In this document: in pieces, positions 26,609 to 35,100 of the stretch | Position numbering within the stretch: the stretch's first letter is position 1 | Layout: every line of letters starts with the position of its first letter | Assembly (NCBI GenBank): GCA_013214945.1 | Contig: JABSRT010000030.1 | Location: 1-49,419 of the forward strand | Length of the DNA stretch: 49,419 bases | Direction of reading: 5' to 3' | From: Gammaproteobacteria bacterium | Lineage (GTDB): Bacteria; Pseudomonadota; Gammaproteobacteria; Enterobacterales; Psychrobiaceae | Notes under the pieces: generated by a model | Database searches by the model: none | What the model was told of the DNA's origin: nothing | Seen by the model: the letters and a program-made list of their open reading frames with translations, nothing else | Made by a program: the position numbers and the translations under genes

Positions 26609-28192
26609 ATGCCACTTTTTAAGCTAACTTTATTTAAAACCGCCGCAGTGCCAAGTACAATAGCCGCCAAGTTCCACCATTACTTATTGCTCATGACCCC
26701 TATTGTTTTATCTAGTGCACCGACATCAGCTAACGTTAGCCCAACTATCGGTATTATTGGCGGCGGTATCGCTGGTGCGACTATTGCGTTGCGATTAAGC
26801 GAGCTTGGCATTAAGGTCAATTTGATTGAACAAGGCCCAACCTTAGTTAATGGTCCGCCAATTTGTCATTTGCACGCTGGCGGTAATTTGTATCGTGAAA
26901 TATCAGATCAGCAATGTATTACCCTGCTTACACAATCAATAGAGGTATTACGCCTTTATAATAAGTCGGTCGATTACCGGCCAACGGTCATCGCTATTCC
27001 GTGTCATGACCAAGGTGAGCCTGAAGATTTATTGCCCCGACTTAATACCTTGCAACAGCAATACCAGCAATTAATTGACCAAGATCCAAAAAATAAGGTA
27101 CTTGGTCCAGCCGAAAATTATTATCAGTTGTTTTCACGCCAGCAATTAGAACAACTGGCGGAGCAACCCGAACCATCAATGCCAAGTGAAATGGCACAAT
27201 GGATAATTCCCTTTGCGAAAAGAGCCGATTTAAGCCAATTAAAATTTCCGATCATTGTGGTCCAAGAATTCGGTTTAAGTGTATTTAGGCTGGCAGCAAC
27301 GGCGAGCTTGGCGTTGGAAAGTATCGAACATTGTCAGATTTTAACTGACACTAAAGTAGTCGCTATCGACAGGTGCCATAGCTCTAGTAAAAGTATTTCA
27401 AAATGGCAAATCACGCTCGAATCATCGCCAGACCAATCGCAACGCCCGCCTTTACTGGTTGATTATATTATCAACGCTTGCGGCTTTAAAACCGGTAGTA
27501 TTGATGACTTAGTCGATGAAAAACGCCAGCGAATGGTCGAGTTTAAAGCCGCTTATGTCACCCATTGGCAACAAACAGACGCGATGTGGCCTGAAGTCAT
27601 ATTTTTCGGCGACCGTGGTACCCCAAATGGCATGGCGCAACTAACCCCCTACCCCGGCGGTTATTTCCAAATTCATGGCATGACTCAAGACATTACTTTG
27701 TTTGACCAAGGGCTAGTGATGAGTGAAACCGATAGCGCTCAGCCAAAACTACCAGCCAAATTTATCGCAAAAATCACCAAGCAATGGCCTGAAGATGTCG
27801 CACAACTGCGAACCCAAAAATCAATCAACTACATGGCTAAATTCATTCCTGATTTTTCAACGGCCAGCGTCGGTGGTAAACCTTTGTTTGGGGCGCAGCA
27901 AATCCCAGGCGATCAAGCCGATTTACGTACCGCAGATGTCACCTTTGGTCAGTTCAGATATGCCCGCTGTGAAATAGTTAAAGCCTCGTCGGTATTAACC
28001 AGTGCCGATGCTATTTTAACTCAACTGATTGAGTTAAAAATAATCAAACAGCCTAAACAACAGCAACATTATTTCCCGACAACCGACGCCTTAACCGATC
28101 AACAAATTACCGCAAGGGCCATAAAACTCGCTGAGCAAAGAAACTATCCCGCCGCTCTCGCCCAACGTAATAGTCCACATTTAATAAAATAA
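26609..28192 (+). CDS. FAD-dependent oxidoreductase (DAO-type fold), iron-module associated
   Basis: 527 aa. A hydrophobic N-terminal segment (about 22-42, LLLMTPIVLSSAPTSANV) resembles a signal peptide or membrane anchor. It is followed by the FAD dinucleotide motif GIIGGGIAGATIALRLSELGI (about 48-68) with ribose-binding VNLIEQG. YIINACGF (about 287-294) is the typical second FAD contact. The substrate is unknown. It is divergent from fecI with a Fur-like box between, so it may be iron-regulated and might reduce or modify a siderophore. That role is inference from position only. Confidence 0.8.
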   Translation: MPLFKLTLFKTAAVPSTIAAKFHHYLLLMTPIVLSSAPTSANVSPTIGIIGGGIAGATIALRLSELGIKVNLIEQGPTLVNGPPICHLHAGGNLYREISDQQCITLLTQSIEVLRLYNKSVDYRPTVIAIPCHDQGEPEDLLPRLNTLQQQYQQLIDQDPKNKVLGPAENYYQLFSRQQLEQLAEQPEPSMPSEMAQWIIPFAKRADLSQLKFPIIVVQEFGLSVFRLAATASLALESIEHCQILTDTKVVAIDRCHSSSKSISKWQITLESSPDQSQRPPLLVDYIINACGFKTGSIDDLVDEKRQRMVEFKAAYVTHWQQTDAMWPEVIFFGDRGTPNGMAQLTPYPGGYFQIHGMTQDITLFDQGLVMSETDSAQPKLPAKFIAKITKQWPEDVAQLRTQKSINYMAKFIPDFSTASVGGKPLFGAQQIPGDQADLRTADVTFGQFRYARCEIVKASSVLTSADAILTQLIELKIIKQPKQQQHYFPTTDALTDQQITARAIKLAEQRNYPAALAQRNSPHLIK

Positions 28193-28197
28193 GCCAA

Positions 28198-28242
28198 ACG
28201 CTGGCTAAATATTGATCGCCGATGTTCACCAGCGTATTTTTT
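28198..28242 (+). terminator. terminator after the FAD oxidoreductase gene
   Basis: Stem ACGCTGG/CCAGCGT with a long loop, followed by A and six T. Confidence 0.6.
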
Positions 28243-28309
28243 ACTTGGCGAATATGACAAAGCGGCCTATCATCAGGCTAGATTTTAGCTAGCAACATAG
28301 ATAGGCACC

Positions 28310-29092
28310 ATGAGTAAAAAACACTACGTAGTTTGGAAAGGACTCACCACTGGCATATTTGACAACTGGGCTACCACCCAAGCCCAAATAAATGGCCGAA
28401 GCGACGCTCAATATATGGGATTTGCATCACTAGCAGAGGCACAAGCGGCCTACAAGTCGACCTATACTAAAGCATTAATGAAACGATCTTTGGCCAAAGA
28501 GCCAACTAAATCAAGTTCAACTGCGACCAAGAAATCAAGCGCACCAATCGGTGATAAAACCCCACAACTAGCCGCTGACGTGCGCATTTATTGTGATGGT
28601 GCCTGCTCGCCTAACCCTGGAAAATCAGGCACTGGCATTGCTGTTTATCATCAACAGCAAATTAAAGAGCTGTGGTACGGTCGTTATTTAGCTAATGGCA
28701 CCAATAATACCGCTGAGTTAACCGGACTGTTAGAGTCGCTTATTTTAGCGCAAAGTTACATCAAACAAGGCCAGCGTGTTCAAATACTATCCGATTCTAA
28801 ATACTCAATAGACTGTATTACCAAATGGGCAACCGGTTGGAAAAACAAAGGCTGGACGCGTGGCAAAAACGAACCAATTAAGAATCTTGAAATTATTAAA
28901 CAGTGCTATACGCTTTATTTAGCATTGAAAGCGGATCTGACCATTAGCCACGTTAAAGCTCATGCCAATATTGAAGGTAATGAGTTAGCTGATCGCATGG
29001 CGGTGCTTGCACGCATGCAGCAGCAACCTGACTTCGTGCAACGCACAGATCCAATTGATATCACCGCTATTCTTGCGATGGCTTCGGGCTAA
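28310..29092 (+). CDS. rnhA: ribonuclease HI with N-terminal viroplasmin domain
   Basis: 260 aa. Residues 2-50 form the caulimovirus viroplasmin/hybrid-binding domain (KHYVVWKGLTTGIFDNW, then YMGFASLAEAQAAY), which grips RNA-DNA hybrids. A Ser/Thr/Lys-rich linker spans about 60-92. The RNase H fold occupies about 95-240 with the catalytic acids in CDGACSPNPG, NTAELTGL, LSDSKY and NELADR. It removes RNA from RNA-DNA hybrids. This eukaryote-like arrangement is known in some gammaproteobacteria. AGGC lies upstream of the ATG. Confidence 0.93.
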   Translation: MSKKHYVVWKGLTTGIFDNWATTQAQINGRSDAQYMGFASLAEAQAAYKSTYTKALMKRSLAKEPTKSSSTATKKSSAPIGDKTPQLAADVRIYCDGACSPNPGKSGTGIAVYHQQQIKELWYGRYLANGTNNTAELTGLLESLILAQSYIKQGQRVQILSDSKYSIDCITKWATGWKNKGWTRGKNEPIKNLEIIKQCYTLYLALKADLTISHVKAHANIEGNELADRMAVLARMQQQPDFVQRTDPIDITAILAMASG

Positions 29093-29115
29093 AAGTTAAT
29101 TAATTGCTATTTTTT

Positions 29116-30123
29116 TTACGATTGACTAAATAGCTTTTTACGCACCATCACCCGATACTCTTTCGGCGAGATCCCTAATGCTCGCCGAAATAATCGCGTA
29201 ACATGGCCTTGATCTTGATAACCCACCTCAAATGCAATCTCCTGAATGGTCAGGTTGCTCGATGCCAGTAACTCTTTGACCGCTTCAATCCGTAACCGCT
29301 GCCAATATTGGGTTGCACTGCTATTTGTTGCCGCCTTAAAACGCCGAGTTAATGAGCGCTGGCTAATGCCAAATTGCTGAGCAACATCACTAAGGCTTAA
29401 TAACGACGCTAAATTGTGGGTCATCCAAAACTGAATTTGCGCAATCAGTTCGTCCGGATGTTGATCGCCCGACCCTTCTAAATAACGCTGCTCTTCATAA
29501 GGCTTGCGTATTTCATGCGAAAAATTACGCTCTACATGTTGAGCCGCGGCAATACCATAGACCTGACCAATCAGGTGCACGATAATATCCGCCAACGCAT
29601 TAAGACTTGCCGCGCAATACGTTCTCTGCGATTGGGTGATAAAGAAATCGGGTTTTAAGTCGACTTGCGGATAGTCGCGGCTAAATTGTTCAAAATAATG
29701 CCAATGAGTCGTTGCCGGGTGACGGTCTAACACCCCAGATTCAGCCAAAAAACACACCCCCGTGCCAACCCCAATTAACGTCGAGCCAGCTTGCCAACAT
29801 TGACTAATCCAATCAATTAGGCGATCACTGTTACGTAATACGGGTCGTGGATTTCGCCATAAACTCGGCGCAATTACGACATTTGGCACAGTGGCATGTT
29901 CAACATCAATATCTGGCTTAATGGCAATGCCAGCCCTCGAGTCGACATACCCCAGCTCTTGAGCCACCATTGCAATTTTTAATGGCCTAACACGACGATT
30001 TTTACGAATAGCAAAGGCTTCTCCCGCTTTTAACATCTCAATTGGCAAGGTTAAACTGGTTGCTAACACATGCTGGTAGACTAAAAAAGATACGGTATAT
30101 GGTTGAGAAGAATCTAGATCCAT
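29116..30123 (-). CDS. GlxA-like AraC-family regulator with DJ-1/PfpI domain
   Basis: 335 aa from the ATG at 30123 (a GTG at 30183 would add 20 residues). Residues about 8-195 form a DJ-1/PfpI class I amidotransferase-like sensor: the strand TVSFLVYQHV, then NVVIAPSLWR, and LIGVGTGVCFLAESGVLD, whose VGTGVCF is the nucleophile-elbow position. Residues about 235-330 form the AraC HTH pair (SLSDVAQQFGISQRSLTRRF and TIQEIAFEVGYQDQGHVTRLFRRALGISPKEYR). Divergent from the ketoacyl synthase gene, so possibly its regulator. Inducer unknown. Confidence 0.88.
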   Translation of the reverse strand: MDLDSSQPYTVSFLVYQHVLATSLTLPIEMLKAGEAFAIRKNRRVRPLKIAMVAQELGYVDSRAGIAIKPDIDVEHATVPNVVIAPSLWRNPRPVLRNSDRLIDWISQCWQAGSTLIGVGTGVCFLAESGVLDRHPATTHWHYFEQFSRDYPQVDLKPDFFITQSQRTYCAASLNALADIIVHLIGQVYGIAAAQHVERNFSHEIRKPYEEQRYLEGSGDQHPDELIAQIQFWMTHNLASLLSLSDVAQQFGISQRSLTRRFKAATNSSATQYWQRLRIEAVKELLASSNLTIQEIAFEVGYQDQGHVTRLFRRALGISPKEYRVMVRKKLFSQS

Positions 30124-30241
30124 TAAATTGACCACTAATCGGGATTTTGGCCACAATAACACAGTAATTGGCCAGAACAGCACATTATTGCGTTTTAAAG
30201 CAGGGTAAACTATTTAGTACTTATACTCAGTGAGATTTTTC

Positions 30242-32137
30242 ATGGTCACTTTACCCATTATAGTCGGCATGGGCGGCATTAACGCCTCGGGTCGTACTTC
30301 TTTTCATCAAGGTTTTCGTCGGATCATCATTGAAAAATTAACCAGCCAAGCGCGTCAAGATACTTATATTGGCCTAGCTAGTTTAATGAATTTAATTAAG
30401 TGTAAGGACGGTGTCTTTACCGACCAAGACAATAATGTTGTCGCCCCAGAGCAAGTTGAAACACTATTTGGCGAGCAGATCCTCGCTGGCACCTTAATTC
30501 GAAAAATAGAAAATAACCATTTCGATCCAGACGCGACCCATTGTCATAAAAACATGACATTGCACCCTAGTGACGGCCACATAAACTTCACTACCCGTGC
30601 TAAAGATTTACCCCAGCCCCTACCCTCAACGTGGACAATCACTAAACTTGAAGACGGCCAAGCTTGGGTTGAAATTGAAGAAGAGTTGGTGATAAAACAT
30701 GACTCGTATCGCGATAACCCAATTAAAGCAGCGGGTCAATTCCCGACCGGGTTTAAACCTGAAACTTTATACAACAGCCGTTATCAAGCACGTGGCCTGC
30801 AGGCGACTATTTTTGGCGCAACCGATGCTATTCGTTCGGTGGGCATCGAATGGGACACTATTTTAGACAAGATAAGTCCTGATATGGTCGGTACTTATTC
30901 CGGCTCAATGGTTGGCCAAATGCAAGCCGACGGTTTGGGTGGTTTAATGAAAAACCGCTTAAATGGCGCGCGCGTTAGCTCGAAAAATTTAGCGCTTGGT
31001 TTAAACACCATGCCCACTGATTTTATTAATGGCTACGTTACTGGCAGTGTTGGTGTAACCCATACCGCTACCGGTGCCTGTGCAACCTTCTTATATAATT
31101 TACGTACCGCCGTGGCCGATATGCAATCGGGCAAAATCCGTTTAGCCATTGTTGGCAATGCCGACTCGTTAATCACGCCAGAGATTATCGAAGGTTTTGG
31201 TAACATGAGTGCATTGGCCAACGAAGAAGGGCTAAAAAGATTAGATAATAGCGAACATGCTGATCACCGCCGTACCAGCCGCCCGTTTGGCAACAATTGT
31301 GGTTTTACCATTGGTGAAGCGGCGCAATTTTTTGTCATAATGGACGATGCATTAGCCATTGAAATGGGCGCTAATATTTTAGGCTCTGTCGCTGATGTAT
31401 TTGTAAATGCCGACGGCATTAAAAAATCGATCACTGCACCAGGTCCTGGCAACTACATTACGATGGCCAAATCTGTGGCCCTAGCCACCAGCATTGTTGG
31501 CGCTGACAGCGTATCTAAGCACAGCTTTATTTTAGCCCATGGTTCGAGTACCCCGCAAAACCGCGTTACTGAATCACTGATTTATGATCGCGTTGCCAAA
31601 AACTTTAACATTAATAATTGGCCAATTGCCGCGCCTAAAGCCTATTTGGGCCACACGATTGGTCCCGCCAGTGGCGACCAATTAGCGTGGGCACTGGGGA
31701 TTTTTGCCCATGACATTATGCCGGGTATTACCACCATTGATAAAGTAGCCGATGACGTGCACGACGAAAGGCTAAACATTGCAATTGATCATTGGCAATG
31801 TCAGCCAATGGATGTTGCCTTTATCAACTCGAAAGGGTTTGGCGGAAACAATGCAACTGCGACGGTATTGTCACCCAATAAAACCCTAGCAATGTTAACT
31901 AAACGCTATGGTGATGTAGCGATAAGCGAATATCAGCAAAAATTAGCTGCGGTCAAGATTGAACAAGCAATCTATCAGCAACAGGCTGATAACGGCCAAT
32001 TTAAGCTTATTTACCGTTTTGGTCAGGGCATGATTGACGACAGTGAAATTGAGCTAACTCAAACAAGCATGAAAATTCCCGGGTTTAACCACCCAATTGA
32101 CCTGCCTCAACATAACCCGTTTGATGACATGGTTTAA
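30242..32137 (+). CDS. fabY: beta-ketoacyl-ACP synthase, FabY-like
   Basis: 631 aa, far longer than FabB/FabF (about 410) and close to Pseudomonas FabY, which starts fatty acid synthesis by condensing acetyl-CoA with malonyl-ACP. The N-terminus LPIIVGMGGINASGRTSFHQGFRR fits that class. The catalytic triad is visible: Cys about 280 in HTATGACATFL, His about 433 in LAHGSSTPQNR and His about 471 in KAYLGHTIGPASG. The ATG at 30242 is preferred; a GTG at 30230 is in frame. Assignment to FabY rests on remembered family resemblance and length. Whether a FabH exists elsewhere is unknown. Confidence 0.82.
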   Translation: MVTLPIIVGMGGINASGRTSFHQGFRRIIIEKLTSQARQDTYIGLASLMNLIKCKDGVFTDQDNNVVAPEQVETLFGEQILAGTLIRKIENNHFDPDATHCHKNMTLHPSDGHINFTTRAKDLPQPLPSTWTITKLEDGQAWVEIEEELVIKHDSYRDNPIKAAGQFPTGFKPETLYNSRYQARGLQATIFGATDAIRSVGIEWDTILDKISPDMVGTYSGSMVGQMQADGLGGLMKNRLNGARVSSKNLALGLNTMPTDFINGYVTGSVGVTHTATGACATFLYNLRTAVADMQSGKIRLAIVGNADSLITPEIIEGFGNMSALANEEGLKRLDNSEHADHRRTSRPFGNNCGFTIGEAAQFFVIMDDALAIEMGANILGSVADVFVNADGIKKSITAPGPGNYITMAKSVALATSIVGADSVSKHSFILAHGSSTPQNRVTESLIYDRVAKNFNINNWPIAAPKAYLGHTIGPASGDQLAWALGIFAHDIMPGITTIDKVADDVHDERLNIAIDHWQCQPMDVAFINSKGFGGNNATATVLSPNKTLAMLTKRYGDVAISEYQQKLAAVKIEQAIYQQQADNGQFKLIYRFGQGMIDDSEIELTQTSMKIPGFNHPIDLPQHNPFDDMV

Positions 32138-32177
32138 ACCAAATATCTGGAATTAGCTACTTAATCTCAGGTTAATT

Positions 32178-32222
32178 AAAAGCCCACCAACTCAAGAATT
32201 ATCATAAAGTTGGCGGGCTTTT
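32178..32222 (+). terminator. terminator of the FabY-like gene
   Basis: Stem AAAAGCCCACCAACT/AGTTGGCGGGCTTTT with one mismatch and a 15-nt loop, 40 nt after the stop. Confidence 0.85.
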
Positions 32223-32252
32223 GTATGTGCATTTAACGAACGATAGCCTGTT

Positions 32253-32457
32253 ATACCAATTGCATTAAAGATATGATCTTGTTGTGCGCAGGGGAAATTT
32301 GCAAGAACAAGGCGCTCGAATGACCAATAGCTAGCTATTGGGATTGAGAGGTACGCAGTTGCCTACAGGACGTAGGTAAGGGGCGCGAGCAGGACGCGGT
32401 AGCCTTATTGTTGATTTAAACTAGCACAAGTGGTCAATTGTTAAATGCAATTGGTAT
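32253..32457 (+). mobile_element. MITE-like dispersed repeat, copy 2
   Basis: A 205-bp element with perfect 14-bp terminal inverted repeats ATACCAATTGCATT/AATGCAATTGGTAT. Its first half shares the TTGTGCG, ACAAGGCGCTCGA, AATAG..AGCTATT and TGAGAG..ACGCAG core with copy 1 in the opposite orientation. Its second half (from about 32360) is absent from copy 1. No coding capacity. It fills most of the gap between fabY and the LysR gene. Confidence 0.75.
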
Positions 32458-32516
32458 TATTAAAGTCCCTAGCTGACTTTAACCACGCACTCTTAATATG
32501 CCTGATCAATTGTCCC

Positions 32517-33431
32517 TCATTGATGAGTGGCATTTGGCATGTATTTAGCAATGTTGTCGATCACGTATTCTTTAAACACATTTAAACGCAGCGGCTGGTG
32601 CTTGTCTTGCACATATACCAAATAAAATGGCGTGGTCGCAATGTGCCAATCTTTAAATAATGGTTGCAATAAACCCGCTTCAACTTCCTTAGCACAATAA
32701 AGTTTAGGTACCCTAATAATGCCGTTGCCAGCGAGTGCCGCTGACACCATAATTTTACCGTTTTTGCAGGTTAAGTTACCAGCAATTGCAATGTCTAAGC
32801 TTTGCTTGGTTTGGTTATTGATAAACGTCCAATGGCGTACACTGCCAATGATACATCGATGATCGGTTAATTGTTGTGGTGAGGTTGGCGTGCCGTATTT
32901 CGCCAAATAACGGGGGCTGACAAAAGTATCGCTATCAATATTGGTCAGTTTTCTCGCGATTAATGTTGAGTCTATTAACGCGCCCATTCTAAACACAAAA
33001 TCAAACTCACCAGCGACTAGATCAACCCGCTTACTGGTAAAGTCGAGTTCAATATTAATTTCGGGATATTGATTCATAAAGTCATGCACTAATGGCGCGA
33101 TAATATCTTCACCAATATAACCGCCAACACTGTTTATTTTAATCGAACCTGCCAGCGTGTCAGCGCTTTCAATAACCCGCTCTATCGCATGTTCAATGCC
33201 ATTGAGCGATTGCAAACAGCGCTTAAAAAAGGCATCGCCTTGCGGTGTCAGTTGCTGAGTTCGGGTCGTTCTCACCAATAAGGTGACCCCCAACTGCGCT
33301 TCCAGCTGCGCCAGTTGCTTAGAAATATGAGAGCGCGAGCACAAGAGCAGCTCAGCCGCTTTCGTAAAACTGCCAGCTTGCGCTAACACCACAAAAGTTT
33401 TTATCTCTGAAAGGCTGACTTGGTTTTTCAT
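32517..33431 (-). CDS. LysR-family transcriptional regulator
   Basis: 304 aa. An N-terminal winged HTH (about 5-65: SEIKTFVVLAQAGSFTKAAELLLCSRSHISKQLAQLEAQLGVTLLVRTTR) and a periplasmic-binding-protein-like effector domain (about 88-295, from GSIKINSVGGYIGEDIIAPL). The ATG at 33431 has AGGTG 7 nt upstream, better than the GTG at 33440. Divergent from the short-chain dehydrogenase gene, which it probably controls. Confidence 0.92.
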   Translation of the reverse strand: MKNQVSLSEIKTFVVLAQAGSFTKAAELLLCSRSHISKQLAQLEAQLGVTLLVRTTRTQQLTPQGDAFFKRCLQSLNGIEHAIERVIESADTLAGSIKINSVGGYIGEDIIAPLVHDFMNQYPEINIELDFTSKRVDLVAGEFDFVFRMGALIDSTLIARKLTNIDSDTFVSPRYLAKYGTPTSPQQLTDHRCIIGSVRHWTFINNQTKQSLDIAIAGNLTCKNGKIMVSAALAGNGIIRVPKLYCAKEVEAGLLQPLFKDWHIATTPFYLVYVQDKHQPLRLNVFKEYVIDNIAKYMPNATHQ

Positions 33432-33577
33432 AAATGGCACCTACTGGCAACTGTGAGTAAACAATGATGTAAGTGTGGGATTATATATCATCAATAGCAA
33501 TTTGTTTACCATGGCTTTCTAAGTAACCTGAATACCGGATAAGCGAATTTGCCCAATAACGCTCTTTTAGCACCTAT

Positions 33578-33629
33578 CAGCGTTGTTTTTACTCCCAATA
33601 GCCAGCTATTGATTCGTGAAAACGCCTTG
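33578..33629 (-). repeat. decayed core of the MITE-like repeat, copy 3
   Basis: On the plus strand GCGTTG, then CTCCCAATAG, TATTGATTCG and ACGCCTTG follow in the same order and spacing as the core of copy 1. The terminal ATACCAATT ends are not seen. It lies in the 33432-33748 gap between the divergent LysR and dehydrogenase genes, so it may separate their promoters. Confidence 0.55.
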
Positions 33630-33748
33630 ATATCTACTAAAATTTCGTCACTGGAATTTTATATTTATGCTTCTAGTTTCATGGTGTTACAAAACTCTTA
33701 TCCAGAATTTAGGTTAAGTAAATTGATTAGTTATTAAAAGGATCGAAA

Positions 33749-34468
33749 ATGAAAAAGTTAGTTGTTATTACTGGTGCAAGTTCAGGAATTGGTGAAAGTT
33801 TAGCGCAGCACATGAGTGCGTTAGGTCATCCGTTATTATTAATTGCGCGCCGTTTAGAACGTTTACAGGCACTTGAACTACCTAATGCCATTTGCGCCCA
33901 AGTAGATGTTTGTGACCAAGCAGCATTTAATAACGCTGTTAAGGGTGCAGTAGCACAGTTTGGCCCGGTCGACTTGTTAGTCAATAACGCTGGCGTGATG
34001 ATGTTAGGCCAAATAGATACTCAAGACGCTGCAGAATGGAAAACGATGTACGACGTCAATGTATTGGGTCTATTAAACGGTATGCAGTCAGTGCTATCTA
34101 GCATGAAAGGCGACAATACAGGCACCATTATCAACATTAGTTCAGTCGCCGGACGCAAGACCTATGGTAACCATGCCGCTTATTGCGGAACCAAGTTTGC
34201 TGTTCATGCAATTTCAGAAATGGTACGTGAAGAAGTCGCAGACAGTAATGTCCGAGTTATTACCATTGCCCCGGGCGCAGTGGAAACTGAACTGTTATCA
34301 CACACGACCTCGAGTGAAATTATTAATGATTACCACAGCTGGAAAGACAGCATGGGCGGTGTATTAGCACCCATTGATGTGACCAATGCCGTTGCTTATG
34401 CTTACCAGCAGCCACAAAACGTTTGTATTCGTGAAATTGTTTTAGCCCCAACGAAACAGCAGCCATAA
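33749..34468 (+). CDS. short-chain dehydrogenase/reductase
   Basis: 239-aa classical SDR. Cofactor motif TGASSGIGES (about 8-17), NNAGVM (about 84-89), catalytic Ser in IINISSVAG, the YxxxK pair in YCGTK (about 147-151), then PGAVETEL. The ARRLERL segment after the second strand suggests NADP(H) preference. The substrate cannot be assigned. AAGGA lies 7 nt before the ATG. Probably controlled by the divergent LysR protein. Confidence 0.93.
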   Translation: MKKLVVITGASSGIGESLAQHMSALGHPLLLIARRLERLQALELPNAICAQVDVCDQAAFNNAVKGAVAQFGPVDLLVNNAGVMMLGQIDTQDAAEWKTMYDVNVLGLLNGMQSVLSSMKGDNTGTIINISSVAGRKTYGNHAAYCGTKFAVHAISEMVREEVADSNVRVITIAPGAVETELLSHTTSSEIINDYHSWKDSMGGVLAPIDVTNAVAYAYQQPQNVCIREIVLAPTKQQP

Positions 34469-34504
34469 ATAAATTCACAGCAAGATAAAGTAAGAGCTAG
34501 TCGT

Positions 34505-34666
34505 TCATACTTGAGCTGCAGGCAGCCTCTCGAGAGCATGCAGATCATGGCGACTTTGACCAGGATAAAAAATAGTAAGATCTTTACCCCAAAGAGAAAC
34601 GGCAATTTCGGTTGCCGTTTCAATATCAACGGATAAAATCTTGGGTCCTTTCCTTGGCGTCTTCAT
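34505..34666 (-). CDS. possible 53-aa protein or gene fragment
   Basis: ATG at 34666, stop at 34505. It begins MKTPRKGPKILSVDIETATE, which looks protein-like; the DIET start recalls DEDD exonuclease/RNase H folds but is far too short to be one. The frame contains a 9-bp inverted repeat (AAACGGCAA/TTGCCGTTT, 34597-34620). It may be a remnant. Nothing else was recognised in 34469-35100 apart from the direct repeat at 34884. Confidence 0.25.
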   Translation of the reverse strand: MKTPRKGPKILSVDIETATEIAVSLWGKDLTIFYPGQSRHDLHALERLPAAQV

Positions 34667-34883
34667 AAATCATGACTGAATGATAAAACTTCAGCCGCCG
34701 GCCTTTAACAAGCTCGGCCGTTTGGATAGTTATTGCGATTAAATAAGTGACGAAGCATGTTTACTGGCGGATCCGGCTAACCAAGCTACATCAAACCTAC
34801 GGTGCTAACTACCGCGCTATTTCCTTTAGCCGAATAACAAGAGCTACTGAGTTAACAACAAAGATGAAATATTGAAATATCAT

Positions 34884-34900
34884 TGATATTCAATAAGTTT
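34884..34900 (+). repeat. 17-bp direct repeat, left copy flanking nitrilase gene
   Basis: TGATATTCAATAAGTTT is identical to 36655-36671. The two copies lie 1,771 bp apart and bracket the frameshifted nitrilase-family gene. Confidence 0.8.
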
Positions 34901-35100
34901 GATACCTAATGAATCAAGTGTACTGACCTATGGTGGTGCAGATAAAGAGTCAATTCTTCCCTATTTATCTTGTTTCTACGCCTAGAGTAGTGGAAAAATT
35001 TAGTTGACCGCTACATAAACGCCATAACTAATATATATCAATGATTTAATTATGGCGGCCCACTTTTTAGCACCGTTTTCGAATTATAGGTGCAGCATGC

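Noticed and set aside
33549-33737. 62-codon plus-strand frame upstream of the short-chain dehydrogenase
   Set aside because: It is a translation of the decayed repeat core and promoter region.
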